DNA of 45,953 nucleotides from a virus. The stretch spans positions 1-45,953 of IMG/VR virus record IMGVR_UViG_3300047564_003030. One strand, given 5' to 3'. Positions 38,147-45,786 of this stretch are shown piece after piece (within the stretch, counting starts at the first letter, position 1; each line of letters opens with the position of its first letter). The translations under genes were made by a program, and so were the position numbers. The notes beneath the pieces are model-generated. The model saw nothing but the letters and a program-made list of their open reading frames with translations, had not been told where the DNA came from and did no database searches.

Positions 38147-38671
38147 GGCCAAGAACAGCGAGCGCTCTATTTGTCTACGCTTTTTAAGGACCGGCGGGGT
38201 GCTCCAGTTAAGGAACGCGTCGCCTGCCTTGTGCACGTTGCCGTCGTTAAAGTGCTTAACTACCTCAGAGCGGGCCATGTTGTCTGGGCCAATGTTATGG
38301 CATAGGCTCATCAAGGCGTCGATCTGGTGCCTCTTAGGAGTGCTGTTTAAAGCCGATTCTAGGGCCGTAGAGCACTTTTCTAGGTCTCGGTGTAGGATAC
38401 CTATCACCTCGGCCTCAGAAAGCTCCCTATGGAGCAAATGGGCGTCCTTTTGGCGTATTAGGTGACCAATGCCGGTCGTCCACTTACCGCCGGCATCTTG
38501 GTAGGCGCGGTAGCGCTTTCCCTCAAAGTGTTCAATTAATTCAACGGTTGAGTCAGCAACCCACTGAAATGGGGTGCTGGCCATGGCCCATTTAGCTAGG
38601 GGGTCGTGAAAACACACGCCCCAGACAAGCGCAATCGCGCAGGCGTACACCGCCAGGTGATGTCGTAACAT
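38138..38671 (-). CDS. SAR-type GH24 endolysin (lysozyme)
   Basis: 177 aa. Residues 6-20 form a weak hydrophobic segment with Ala, Gly and Cys, consistent with a signal-anchor-release helix. The catalytic triad has T4-lysozyme spacing: E50 (HFEG), D59 and T65 (KWTTGIGH). It would cut the glycan strands of peptidoglycan once released from the membrane. GAGGAG precedes the ATG and the gene has its own promoter P9. A second lysis enzyme (M15) is directly upstream. Confidence 0.85.
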   Translation of the reverse strand: MLRHHLAVYACAIALVWGVCFHDPLAKWAMASTPFQWVADSTVELIEHFEGKRYRAYQDAGGKWTTGIGHLIRQKDAHLLHRELSEAEVIGILHRDLEKCSTALESALNSTPKRHQIDALMSLCHNIGPDNMARSEVVKHFNDGNVHKAGDAFLNWSTPPVLKKRRQIERSLFLAGA

Positions 38672-38696
38672 AGAGTCTCCTCGTTAGTTTGCTATA

Positions 38697-38708
38697 TACT
38701 AATGCAAA
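38697..38708 (-). promoter_or_regulatory. Phage promoter element P9
   Basis: Exact TTTGCATTAGTA on the minus strand, 25 bases before the endolysin ATG and just after the M15 stop. Gives the endolysin independent expression. Confidence 0.8.
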
Positions 38709-38714
38709 TTTATG

Positions 38715-39149
38715 CTAAGAAAAGGCTCTCGTGCCTGTTTTGTCGATAATAAGCGCCTGCTTACGGGGCGCGGTGTCTTTGGTGTTTGGCACGCTGATAT
38801 GCGTCCAGGAGCCAAACTCTTCAATGATCTGGTCAAATGGTATTCCTCCATCGATGCAGGCCTGTACGACCTGTTTGGGGGTCAATCCGGGGACTCTGAT
38901 ATCGGCGGCACAACCTATCCTATGCTGGCTAGTGTCCTTGCTACCGACAGAGTCGTTAACTGGTTTAGAGCGAAACGCTGAGTTTACAAGGATCGGCTTG
39001 TTAAGTAGCGATCTGACCTGTTCTAGTAACTCTGCGGTGCGTACTAGGTTAGCCGTCTCGGTGGCGTTTGGGGTGTTGTCCAGCCCCTTGCGTTGTGCCA
39101 CCTCGCTGGCGGTTAGTTCCTCTAGTGTAAAGTTAGGGCTTAGATTCAT
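38715..39149 (-). CDS. Peptidase M15-family protein
   Basis: 144 aa. FTLEELTASEVA at the start, FRSKPVN, and zinc ligands H76 (SQH), D83 (AAD) and H117 (WTH) are the M15 pattern of phage L-alanyl-D-glutamate or D-Ala-D-Ala peptidases. No signal peptide, so it would need the holin. It cuts the peptide part of the cell wall, complementing the GH24 enzyme. Overlaps the holin gene by 17 bases. Confidence 0.85.
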   Translation of the reverse strand: MNLSPNFTLEELTASEVAQRKGLDNTPNATETANLVRTAELLEQVRSLLNKPILVNSAFRSKPVNDSVGSKDTSQHRIGCAADIRVPGLTPKQVVQACIDGGIPFDQIIEEFGSWTHISVPNTKDTAPRKQALIIDKTGTRAFS

Positions 39150-39546
39150 TCTTGCCTTTCTTCATTTCCATTATCTTCTCCAGCGAGCGTCCGCCGAAAT
39201 AGAATGACATAATCAGCATGCCCCACTGGCCTAGGAGCTCAACGTAGTTGTTGTTGACCTCGATGTCTGCGGCGCTCATGGCGGCAAATACGGTATACAC
39301 GATCAGTATAAAGATCAGTGTCAAGGGGCGGATGTTCTTAGACAGCCACGAGTCGCTTGCCATGTCGGCCTGCTGGCGCTTGGTTAGCTCCTGTGCCTCG
39401 ATGTTGTCGGCGTTTAGCTCGGCCAACTTGCCCTCTTGCTGGAGCTTGATGAGCTCTTGTTGTGCCTTGGCCTTAGCCTCTGGGTCCGGGATCAGCTTAT
39501 CAATTATCTTGGTGCCGATGTCAAACAGTGCCGTGATCGGGAACAT
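39133..39546 (-). CDS. Holin of the 3TM type
   Basis: 137 aa. The N-terminal half is a charged helix (PEAKAKAQQELIKLQQEG). Then SWLSKNIRPLTLIFILIVYTV and GQWGMLIMSFYFGGRSLEKI give the signature of the GTA-like 3TM holin family. It would open the inner membrane for the M15 enzyme. Position between lysis genes agrees. Confidence 0.75.
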   Translation of the reverse strand: MFPITALFDIGTKIIDKLIPDPEAKAKAQQELIKLQQEGKLAELNADNIEAQELTKRQQADMASDSWLSKNIRPLTLIFILIVYTVFAAMSAADIEVNNNYVELLGQWGMLIMSFYFGGRSLEKIMEMKKGKNESKP

Positions 39547-39552
39547 TATTTC

Positions 39553-39996
39553 TTACCCCTTATGGCCCCACGTAAGGTACCAAGCAATGACACCAGCGAC
39601 GATAAAGCAGTAGAGCTGAACTCTTTTAATTTCGTGTAGGTCTTTGTTAAACAGCTTTTCATTTTCTTTTTTCTCCTTTAAGAGACGCGCCTTGATGACC
39701 TGTATGTCATCCCACGCCTTGGGGCCGTAGTTTCGTGTTACCTCGGCCTTCATCTTTTGCTCGAGGCGCTTGACTTCCTCGATGATTTTAAACTCGTCGA
39801 ATGCCTTTAAAATGGTCTGGTCGACGTGGACCTTTTGCGCCCTGATGCGCTCTTGGGCGCGTTGCTGGGCTAGGTCGGTTGCTTCTTTTTGTACGTTGGC
39901 GATGCTGGTAGACAACTCCTTGCTGACCCCGCGCGCGGAGTCAAGGGTGCTACCAAGAGATTTTGCTCCTTCTAAAAAGCCAAATTGGTCTGACAT
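39553..39996 (-). CDS. Lysis-cluster coiled-coil protein with C-terminal membrane anchor
   Basis: 147 aa. Residues 15-120 are a long charged coiled coil and residues 124-142 one hydrophobic helix (LYCFIVAGVIAWYLTW). Homologous-looking proteins sit beside lysis genes in environmental podoviruses. Spanin-like or holin-accessory roles are possible; neither is proven. Confidence 0.55.
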   Translation of the reverse strand: MSDQFGFLEGAKSLGSTLDSARGVSKELSTSIANVQKEATDLAQQRAQERIRAQKVHVDQTILKAFDEFKIIEEVKRLEQKMKAEVTRNYGPKAWDDIQVIKARLLKEKKENEKLFNKDLHEIKRVQLYCFIVAGVIAWYLTWGHKG

Positions 39997-40002
39997 TATT
40001 CA

Positions 40003-40173
40003 TTATTGTAGTTTTATGAGTAGGGCGATCATGGTCGCCACAATGAATCCCACCGACCCGACTAGGATCTGCTCGATGCGTTTTAGTCTTGCGTTGATGC
40101 CGGCGTATCGCTCGGCACAGACCGCCTCGTGGGCGGACAGGGCGGCTTCGTTTTTGTCTATTAGTTCACTCAT
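40003..40173 (-). CDS. Small lysis-cluster membrane protein, 56 aa
   Basis: A helical N-terminal part (KNEAALSAHEAVCAERYAGI, LKRIEQ) is followed by one hydrophobic helix (VGSVGFIVATMIALLI) and a one-residue polar tail. This coiled-coil-plus-TM layout resembles XhlA-like holin partners. No strong ribosome site is seen. Confidence 0.6.
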   Translation of the reverse strand: MSELIDKNEAALSAHEAVCAERYAGINARLKRIEQILVGSVGFIVATMIALLIKLQ

Positions 40174-40190
40174 GGTATATTTTATTTTTG

Positions 40191-40730
40191 TTAATGAATA
40201 CTACCCAAAAAAGTAAAAACCAGAACAATTCTTTGCTCATGCGGTTCGGCAAATGCTTGTGCATGACGCATTCCTGAAAAGACTACTGCTCTATTTTTTT
40301 TAGGATTTGACTGTTTTACAAAATTATCATTTTCATCATAAATTCTTGTAGGGGCATTTGTTTCGTTTAAATGATAAATAAAGTTGTAATGTGGAAAAAG
40401 ATGATCTACATGAATATCGCCACATTTATCGGGGTGGTAAATTGTATTGTTTACTGATCCTCTAAGGATAGTTTTTACTTCAACATTATTCTTAGAGCAA
40501 ACTTCTAAAAAAAAGTTTTTTGCGTAATCAAAATAAGGAGAGTTAATAATTCCACCTTCGGGCAAATCATCTTTATTCCTTTGCATTAAAGCATGAGAAT
40601 AATACATATACTTTTCTGAAGTTTGCCTATTATAAAACAACGGAAACTCATTAGACATCAAAAAATTTAAAAATTCTTGTTGCTCTTTAGTCGGTGAGTA
40701 ATCAAATTCTTTTAAACAAAAATCAGTCAT
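40191..40730 (-). CDS. 2-oxoglutarate/Fe(II) oxygenase-like protein
   Basis: 179 aa. HVDHLFPHYNFIYHLNE supplies H107-x-D109, and VVFSGMRHAQAF plus HEQRIVLVF supply the distal His (156) and the Arg (167) that would hold 2-oxoglutarate. Clearly AT-rich relative to the lysis genes. Overlaps its neighbour by eight bases. Substrate unknown; such genes occur in phage tail-fibre regions and may modify protein or glycan. Confidence 0.65.
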   Translation of the reverse strand: MTDFCLKEFDYSPTKEQQEFLNFLMSNEFPLFYNRQTSEKYMYYSHALMQRNKDDLPEGGIINSPYFDYAKNFFLEVCSKNNVEVKTILRGSVNNTIYHPDKCGDIHVDHLFPHYNFIYHLNETNAPTRIYDENDNFVKQSNPKKNRAVVFSGMRHAQAFAEPHEQRIVLVFTFLGSIH

Positions 40731-41277
40731 TTTGTGTCGTTATGTAATTAAACCATCCTGTAATAATATATTTTTCTTGTGTAGGAGAAACAACTCCTCT
40801 ATGCGTATATGTCCAATCAACCGGCCAAATAAGTGTTTTTCCTTTTTCTGCTTTTGTGATTAATTTTTGATGATAAAACTCAGTACCACCACCATCAGTT
40901 ACATCATTTAAATATGTCATAAATACTAAATGCCTATTATTTTGTGGAGTCAAGTCAGAAGTTCGTTCTGTGTGCCATTTTTTAAATCCCCCATTAGGCT
41001 CATACTTTTGAATGTTAGGTGGTTCTGTAATAACCCAAGGATTGTAGTTATTACAAAATGGGAATTTTTCTATGTATTCGTTTACTATTTTTTGTAAATG
41101 CTCACAATATTTAGTTAACAATTCCCCTTGCAATATACAGTCTGTTGAATCTTTAATATTTTTATCTACACCACGCCCAATACTTCCTTCATATTTTGGA
41201 CTTATTTTATAGTATTCAATAAGTTCGTCACAAAAACTTATATCTTTTAAAAAACTTTCATGTATAAAATTTTCCAT
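40723..41277 (-). CDS. Prolyl-hydroxylase-like 2-oxoglutarate/Fe(II) oxygenase
   Basis: 184 aa. KKWHTERTS gives H102-x-E104 (Glu in the usual Asp position), GGGTEFYHQ the jelly-roll turn, KGKTLIWPVDWTYTHRG the distal H159, and KYIITGWF the C-terminal strand with a basic residue for 2-oxoglutarate. AT-rich like its neighbour; starts directly at the stop of the 41277 gene. Substrate unknown. Confidence 0.75.
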   Translation of the reverse strand: MENFIHESFLKDISFCDELIEYYKISPKYEGSIGRGVDKNIKDSTDCILQGELLTKYCEHLQKIVNEYIEKFPFCNNYNPWVITEPPNIQKYEPNGGFKKWHTERTSDLTPQNNRHLVFMTYLNDVTDGGGTEFYHQKLITKAEKGKTLIWPVDWTYTHRGVVSPTQEKYIITGWFNYITTQND

Positions 41278-41552
41278 TAACCCTCAGTTGGTATTGGTGG
41301 TTTAGGCTCGTTAGTAGTTAAAACGCTACCATTCCAAGTAAAGCCAATAGTACCTGCACCTAACTGTTCTACAAGTACCCAATCAGTAATTTTAGAATCA
41401 ACTAAAACAGCGTTCCAAACCATAGCAGGAGTAGTTGCATCAACTACCTGAATAGACCCTGCGGGTGGTTGCCATGTGTCAGGATTACCATCCCAAAGAA
41501 CACTATTTGTTACGACATTAGATTCAATTATTAAATAATTTTGAGTAGTCAT
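41277..41552 (-). CDS. Small tail-fibre-associated protein, 91 aa
   Basis: Opens with TTQNYLIIESNVVTNSVLWDG, a beginning shared by small proteins that follow phage fibre genes, and ends Pro-rich. Possibly a fibre-tip or assembly protein. Follows the Gly-rich adhesin. Confidence 0.55.
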   Translation of the reverse strand: MTTQNYLIIESNVVTNSVLWDGNPDTWQPPAGSIQVVDATTPAMVWNAVLVDSKITDWVLVEQLGAGTIGFTWNGSVLTTNEPKPPIPTEG

Positions 41553-41561
41553 ATTTTCACC

Positions 41562-42428
41562 TTACCATTCAATCCAAACAAAACCTTGTGAGCCACTACC
41601 CCCTGCTTGAGCACCATTGCCCGGTCCGGGATTAGATCCGCCACCGCCTGCCCCATAACCCGAACCTGCACCATTAGTACCACCACCTTTACCAAATGTA
41701 CCGCAAGCCCCTAAAGTAATATTAGTACTCTCAGTAATATAACTATTTGCTACTGCACCACCTGCACCACCATATCTCCCTGCGGGTGGATCATCTCCTA
41801 TAAAATAACCATATCCACCACTACCCCCACCTATTGCCCATGCACAACCTGATGTGCCACCACCACCACCCCCACCTGTTTGATTATTGCTATTTGCCGC
41901 ACTTGCCCCACCACCACCTGATGCACTAACAGTAGTAATAGATTGTGTGCCTGATGAAACAGATGATGTTCCACCTGTATTACCATTTCCACCTGTGTTT
42001 CCTGACCCACCACTACCAACAGTAACAGATAAAGTATTTCCTGAAGTTAAGCCTGTTAAATATTGAGTACCATAGCCACCACCCCCACCACCACCTGCGG
42101 CTGAACGATTATATACACCATAAGAGTTAGCCCCACCACCAGCACCGCCACCACCTACAACAGTTACTTTAAGTGCAGATACACCTGTTGGAATGGTAAA
42201 TGTGCCTGATGAAGTAAAGACTTGGCCACGACCGCCTTGGGCTTCTGAGCCACCACTAGATGCGATTGTAATGCTTCCCGATCCGTTGGTTACGGTAATG
42301 CCTGAGCCTGCCGTAATAGTTCCGGGGGTGTAACCAGTGCCGTTGCCGATAGGGATTTGTCCGTTAGTTGGGGTTGCTGAAGCGGAGCCTGTTCCACCCA
42401 TCCCCGTTTGTACGATTGTCAATGCCAT
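41562..42428 (-). CDS. Glycine-rich tail adhesin
   Basis: 288 aa. Residues 1-80 are fibre-like (NGQIPIGNGTGYTPGTI, TAGSGITVTNGSGSI). The rest has ten or more poly-Gly blocks separated by short variable Ser/Asn/Tyr segments and ends GFVWIEW. This is the layout of polyglycine adhesin domains at fibre tips that bind the host receptor. Probably a host-range determinant. One-base overlap with the gene upstream. Confidence 0.7.
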   Translation of the reverse strand: MALTIVQTGMGGTGSASATPTNGQIPIGNGTGYTPGTITAGSGITVTNGSGSITIASSGGSEAQGGRGQVFTSSGTFTIPTGVSALKVTVVGGGGAGGGANSYGVYNRSAAGGGGGGGYGTQYLTGLTSGNTLSVTVGSGGSGNTGGNGNTGGTSSVSSGTQSITTVSASGGGGASAANSNNQTGGGGGGGTSGCAWAIGGGSGGYGYFIGDDPPAGRYGGAGGAVANSYITESTNITLGACGTFGKGGGTNGAGSGYGAGGGGSNPGPGNGAQAGGSGSQGFVWIEW

Positions 42429-42628
42429 TATGGAAGCTCCTTAATAAAATCGTCTGCCTGTTCTTGTGTCATCACATTCCCATCGGCATCTTGCAGTTCT
42501 GCACCAGCTAAGACTTCTTTTTTGAAGTTAGCGTAGTCGGTGTTGGCTGGGTCAAACGGGATGCTTGCATTGTCTGATAGACGAACAACCGATACCGCTT
42601 TTTCATTAAACGCAAATAGTTTATACAT
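42428..42628 (-). CDS. Small fibre-cassette protein, paralogue A
   Basis: 66 aa from ATG 42628, with GGAG eight bases upstream; an in-frame GTG at 42643 is less likely. IPFDPANTDYANFKKEVLAG, a DADGN turn and DFIKELP are shared with the partial gene at 45786-45953. Each copy follows a fibre gene, so it may be a fibre chaperone or accessory. Confidence 0.7.
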   Translation of the reverse strand: MYKLFAFNEKAVSVVRLSDNASIPFDPANTDYANFKKEVLAGAELQDADGNVMTQEQADDFIKELP

Positions 42629-42629
42629 T

Positions 42630-43691
42630 TTATAACTCCGCACTTAAAGATATCTTGTTGCTGTTTGAAAGTCTTGGAAACCAATACACTGTTCCAGTAC
42701 TTAAGCCTGAAAAATTTGACATGTCAAAAAATACACAACGAGTATCTCCAACAATTATGCTGACAGACGCAGAAGATTGTGTGTAGTCAGCAGAATATGT
42801 GTTACTGATATTTAAAACTCCAGTAGCCGCTACAGTTGGAGTCGTTCTCATTTCTCCAATTAACGCTCCAAACCCCCTAGACTGAGTAGAGCTTGCCGCT
42901 GCCCCATTAGCCATAGGTAAATATTGAAAATACCTCTGACACAAAGCCAATTCAGTTCCATAAGGTCTGTAATCAAAGCTAGTAGCTGTAGAGCCTACCT
43001 CTAGCTGAACTCCTGTGACATACCATGTTGCCCCGTTTGTGCCAACTACTGATACTGCACCTGTAGTTGCCCAGTATTGATTTCCTGACCAAGAGCCAGC
43101 AGTCCCGCTAAAGTCTGTGCCAACACCTAAACCAAAGTTAATGTAAAGTCCAACATTATTAGTTTTATTCCAGTCCCCGCTTGTATCACCAGCAATGGTT
43201 ACTGACTTTTGTTCCCAAGTATTTGCGGCTGAAATTGTGTAACTAAATGGATAAGACCTTGTATTGTTGTAATTTAATATTGCCGCACCAAAAGTACCTG
43301 TTAATGAACTACGCACCCAAAATGACAAAGTAACTGTCTTAGCGTTTGCTGTACCCCAACCTAAATCGGCAACATTGTAGCCTTCTATCTTATGCTCAAT
43401 TATGTAGTAACTATTGGCACTTAATGAAGTTGCGGCTAAAGATGTAGCACCCAAATAATTAGTAAACCCTACTGGTGGGGTTACAGAACCAGCATTTTGC
43501 TGAACAGAGTATTTAGAAGCAGAAGATTGAAAACATTGCCATCTATCTAATGTGTAATCTCCGCTTACTGGAGTAACACTAGCACCAGCATTACGCTGGT
43601 CAATCACCATCGCACCATTGATGACTCTATTTTTGAAACCCTGAGATACCCCTGTTGAGGCTTGTTGGGCTAAAGAGACTGCGTTTGTCAT
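42630..43691 (-). CDS. Tail fibre with carbohydrate-binding-like domain
   Basis: 353 aa. GFKNRVINGAMVIDQRNAG and YTLDRWQCF open a jelly-roll-like domain very common in environmental phage fibres. VTGVQLEVGSTATSFDYRPYG closes it, followed by a variable beta C-terminus. Likely binds surface glycan. Overlaps the 43688 gene by four bases. Confidence 0.75.
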   Translation of the reverse strand: MTNAVSLAQQASTGVSQGFKNRVINGAMVIDQRNAGASVTPVSGDYTLDRWQCFQSSASKYSVQQNAGSVTPPVGFTNYLGATSLAATSLSANSYYIIEHKIEGYNVADLGWGTANAKTVTLSFWVRSSLTGTFGAAILNYNNTRSYPFSYTISAANTWEQKSVTIAGDTSGDWNKTNNVGLYINFGLGVGTDFSGTAGSWSGNQYWATTGAVSVVGTNGATWYVTGVQLEVGSTATSFDYRPYGTELALCQRYFQYLPMANGAAASSTQSRGFGALIGEMRTTPTVAATGVLNISNTYSADYTQSSASVSIIVGDTRCVFFDMSNFSGLSTGTVYWFPRLSNSNKISLSAEL

Positions 43692-43954
43692 TCTGTTGCT
43701 CCTAATCTTTGGGCTTGTTCAGCCTTAAATGTTTCGTATGCTTGGCGAACTTCGGTTGTCCATGCCGCATTGCAAATGTCTTTAATCTTTTGTTCTTGGT
43801 CGCTAATGTCCATATCAGGAGTTAATACCCAACGATGAAATGTGCGGGATACAAACTCACCATCTCGTTCAATAATGGTAGCCTGACGGACTTGAATATT
43901 CCAATCATTTACGACTTCAATTTGGTCAATTTTTGTAGATTCTGTGAGTGCCAT
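43688..43954 (-). CDS. Small fibre-cassette protein, 88 aa
   Basis: STKIDQIEVVNDWNIQVRQA, then ERDGEFVSRTFHRWVLTP and a helical C-terminus, a type often found beside phage fibre genes. Possibly an assembly factor. Function unproven. Confidence 0.65.
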   Translation of the reverse strand: MALTESTKIDQIEVVNDWNIQVRQATIIERDGEFVSRTFHRWVLTPDMDISDQEQKIKDICNAAWTTEVRQAYETFKAEQAQRLGATE

Positions 43955-43963
43955 TTTTTATCC

Positions 43964-45034
43964 TTATGCTGATGTAAAGTAACAAAATTGCCAAGGTCCA
44001 ATTTGGGTATTGTTGTTAACTATTGAATAATCAGAATTTGTTGTTCCAGTATTATTGCTAGACCATACTCTAGCAGATGTACTACCAATATTTACATAAG
44101 CACCCAATGCAAAATTATTTGCTGGCAAAGTCACAGCACCATAATAAAAATTATGTGCCGAATAACTTGCTGTTTCGTTTGTAACTGTAAATGGAAATCC
44201 TTGAATTTCTACATCTCCAGTCCAAGAACCTTTGTTTGTTAAAACAAGATATCCAGTTAGCAAAACAAATCTACCAATTTTTACATACCGACCACTTTGA
44301 AGTGAATATGCTTGAGAACCTATTGAACCGCCTGTCCCAACAATAGTTGGTGTCCAAGTTCCTTCTTCATAATCATCTAGCGTATTAGCGTCTGTGCTTG
44401 CTGATTGAGTAGCTGGAAATGTAATACCAGCACCTGATGCGGCTGGAGTGGCTCCGCCCACGCCAAGGGTTGTTGTAACCGATGGGGTTACTAAAGATAA
44501 ACTAGAAGATAAATATGCGGAGTTTACCGCACCAGCCACCGCTGGAATCGCATTGAGCACGCTCGACACGAAGAACGACTCGGTGACCACCAAGTCGCCC
44601 GAAGATGCTGGGTTGGCTAGTACGACCGTCGTGCCACTGGTCGCTGTGTAGTCAGATGTTCCCAGCAACGCTCCGTTGCGATAGACGTTGATGTAGCCGG
44701 CCGTGTAGCTTGGTACCGAGAAACTTGTCTGCCCTGCCGTTGCGGTGAACTCGGTGACCGTGCGGTAGGCAGTAGTTGCCACGCCACTGGCAGGGATGCC
44801 TAGGAAGCGTACCGAGATGTTGCCCGTGCCCGATGGGGGTGCGGCGGAGAACGTGAGGGTGGTCCCGCTGACGGAGTAGGTCGTCGGGTCTTGTAAGACG
44901 CCAGAGACGGAGACAAGGATCGAGCTAGTCGTTGCGGGTGCTACAGATAACGTAAAGGCGGTCTGTGACCCAGTACCATTAAACTGGTCTGTTATGAACG
45001 CCGCGGTGGTTGGTTGTGCGCCTATGTATGACAT
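43964..45034 (-). CDS. Tail fibre, composition-mosaic
   Basis: 356 aa. The N-terminal half (SYIGAQPTTAAFITDQFNGT, YINVYRNGALLG, VVTESFFV) is the conserved fibre stem module of many phages. The C-terminal half begins near DDYEEGTWTPTI and is a variable receptor-binding-like part. The DNA coding for the first half is GC-rich and the second half AT-rich, with the change near 44470, indicating swap of the distal part. Confidence 0.75.
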   Translation of the reverse strand: MSYIGAQPTTAAFITDQFNGTGSQTAFTLSVAPATTSSILVSVSGVLQDPTTYSVSGTTLTFSAAPPSGTGNISVRFLGIPASGVATTAYRTVTEFTATAGQTSFSVPSYTAGYINVYRNGALLGTSDYTATSGTTVVLANPASSGDLVVTESFFVSSVLNAIPAVAGAVNSAYLSSSLSLVTPSVTTTLGVGGATPAASGAGITFPATQSASTDANTLDDYEEGTWTPTIVGTGGSIGSQAYSLQSGRYVKIGRFVLLTGYLVLTNKGSWTGDVEIQGFPFTVTNETASYSAHNFYYGAVTLPANNFALGAYVNIGSTSARVWSSNNTGTTNSDYSIVNNNTQIGPWQFCYFTSA

Positions 45035-45037
45035 AAG

Positions 45038-45298
45038 TTATTCCTTCGGGAAACGGTCTTTTACTGCTTGAATCTGGGCTTTCCATGCGTCTATGCCATC
45101 ATGGAAGATGGTGTCAAACTGGTCGGCATATGAGGGGTAAGCTGCTGCTCTTTGTGCTTTGTACTCATTTGCTTTGACGTAGGCTTCTACGGCTACTTTG
45201 TCGTATTGGACTTCGTTACCGTTAGCATCGTAAGCGACATCGCCACGAACAGTTACTACGGATGGGTTAAGAGCAAAAATAGCATCATTAGTTCTCAT
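45038..45298 (-). CDS. Small fibre-cassette protein, 86 aa
   Basis: VTVRGDVAYDANGNEVQYD and YPSYADQFDTIFHDGIDAWK match a small helical protein that follows fibre genes in many environmental phages and is thought to be an assembly chaperone. ATGA overlap with the upstream gene. Confidence 0.65.
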   Translation of the reverse strand: MRTNDAIFALNPSVVTVRGDVAYDANGNEVQYDKVAVEAYVKANEYKAQRAAAYPSYADQFDTIFHDGIDAWKAQIQAVKDRFPKE

Positions 45299-45786
45299 GC
45301 CGCAATCTCCAATAAAGTAATTGTTGATGTAGACCCATCACTATTTACGCTAACAGAAGCAGCTACTGCTTGCTCGTTACCGAACTGAGTTTTATATGTT
45401 GTTGCTGAAGTTGTCGCTGGAGAATCTACATACGCAGAGGATACTCCACCAATCCAGTTGTAAGTACTTGATTCTGTATAACCACCATAGCCTTGGATTT
45501 TTATTAAAACAGTAGAGTTTCGCAATAATTGAATTTTTGCACCCGCCCCATTAGCACCCGGACCTTTTGAAATACCATTTTGACCAACTAACACAAGAAT
45601 TTTACTTGTAGCCGATGTGGGTGTAATAGTGGCACTTAGCCCCGAATCAATATAGGTTGTTCCTGAAGTGGTAACACTAGTTGAAGTTGAGCCAGTAACC
45701 ACTTGCAACACAGAACCCGCTGGCAACTTAGCTGCACTCGGAACCCCGCTTGCCAAAGAAGCATTTTGTATTGTACTTACTGGCAT
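45295..45786 (-). CDS. Fibre or virion surface protein, 163 aa
   Basis: Starts PVSTIQNASLASGVPSAAKL, then a beta-sandwich-like region rich in Ser/Thr/Gly (TYIDSGLSATITPTSATSKI) found in phage fibre and cell-attachment proteins. Overlaps its neighbours at both ends. Probable minor fibre. Confidence 0.65.
   Translation of the reverse strand: MPVSTIQNASLASGVPSAAKLPAGSVLQVVTGSTSTSVTTSGTTYIDSGLSATITPTSATSKILVLVGQNGISKGPGANGAGAKIQLLRNSTVLIKIQGYGGYTESSTYNWIGGVSSAYVDSPATTSATTYKTQFGNEQAVAASVSVNSDGSTSTITLLEIAA

Noticed and set aside
40579-40590. TTTGCATTAAAG on the plus strand
   Set aside because: Only the first nine bases match. It lies inside a minus-strand oxygenase-like gene and faces the wrong way.
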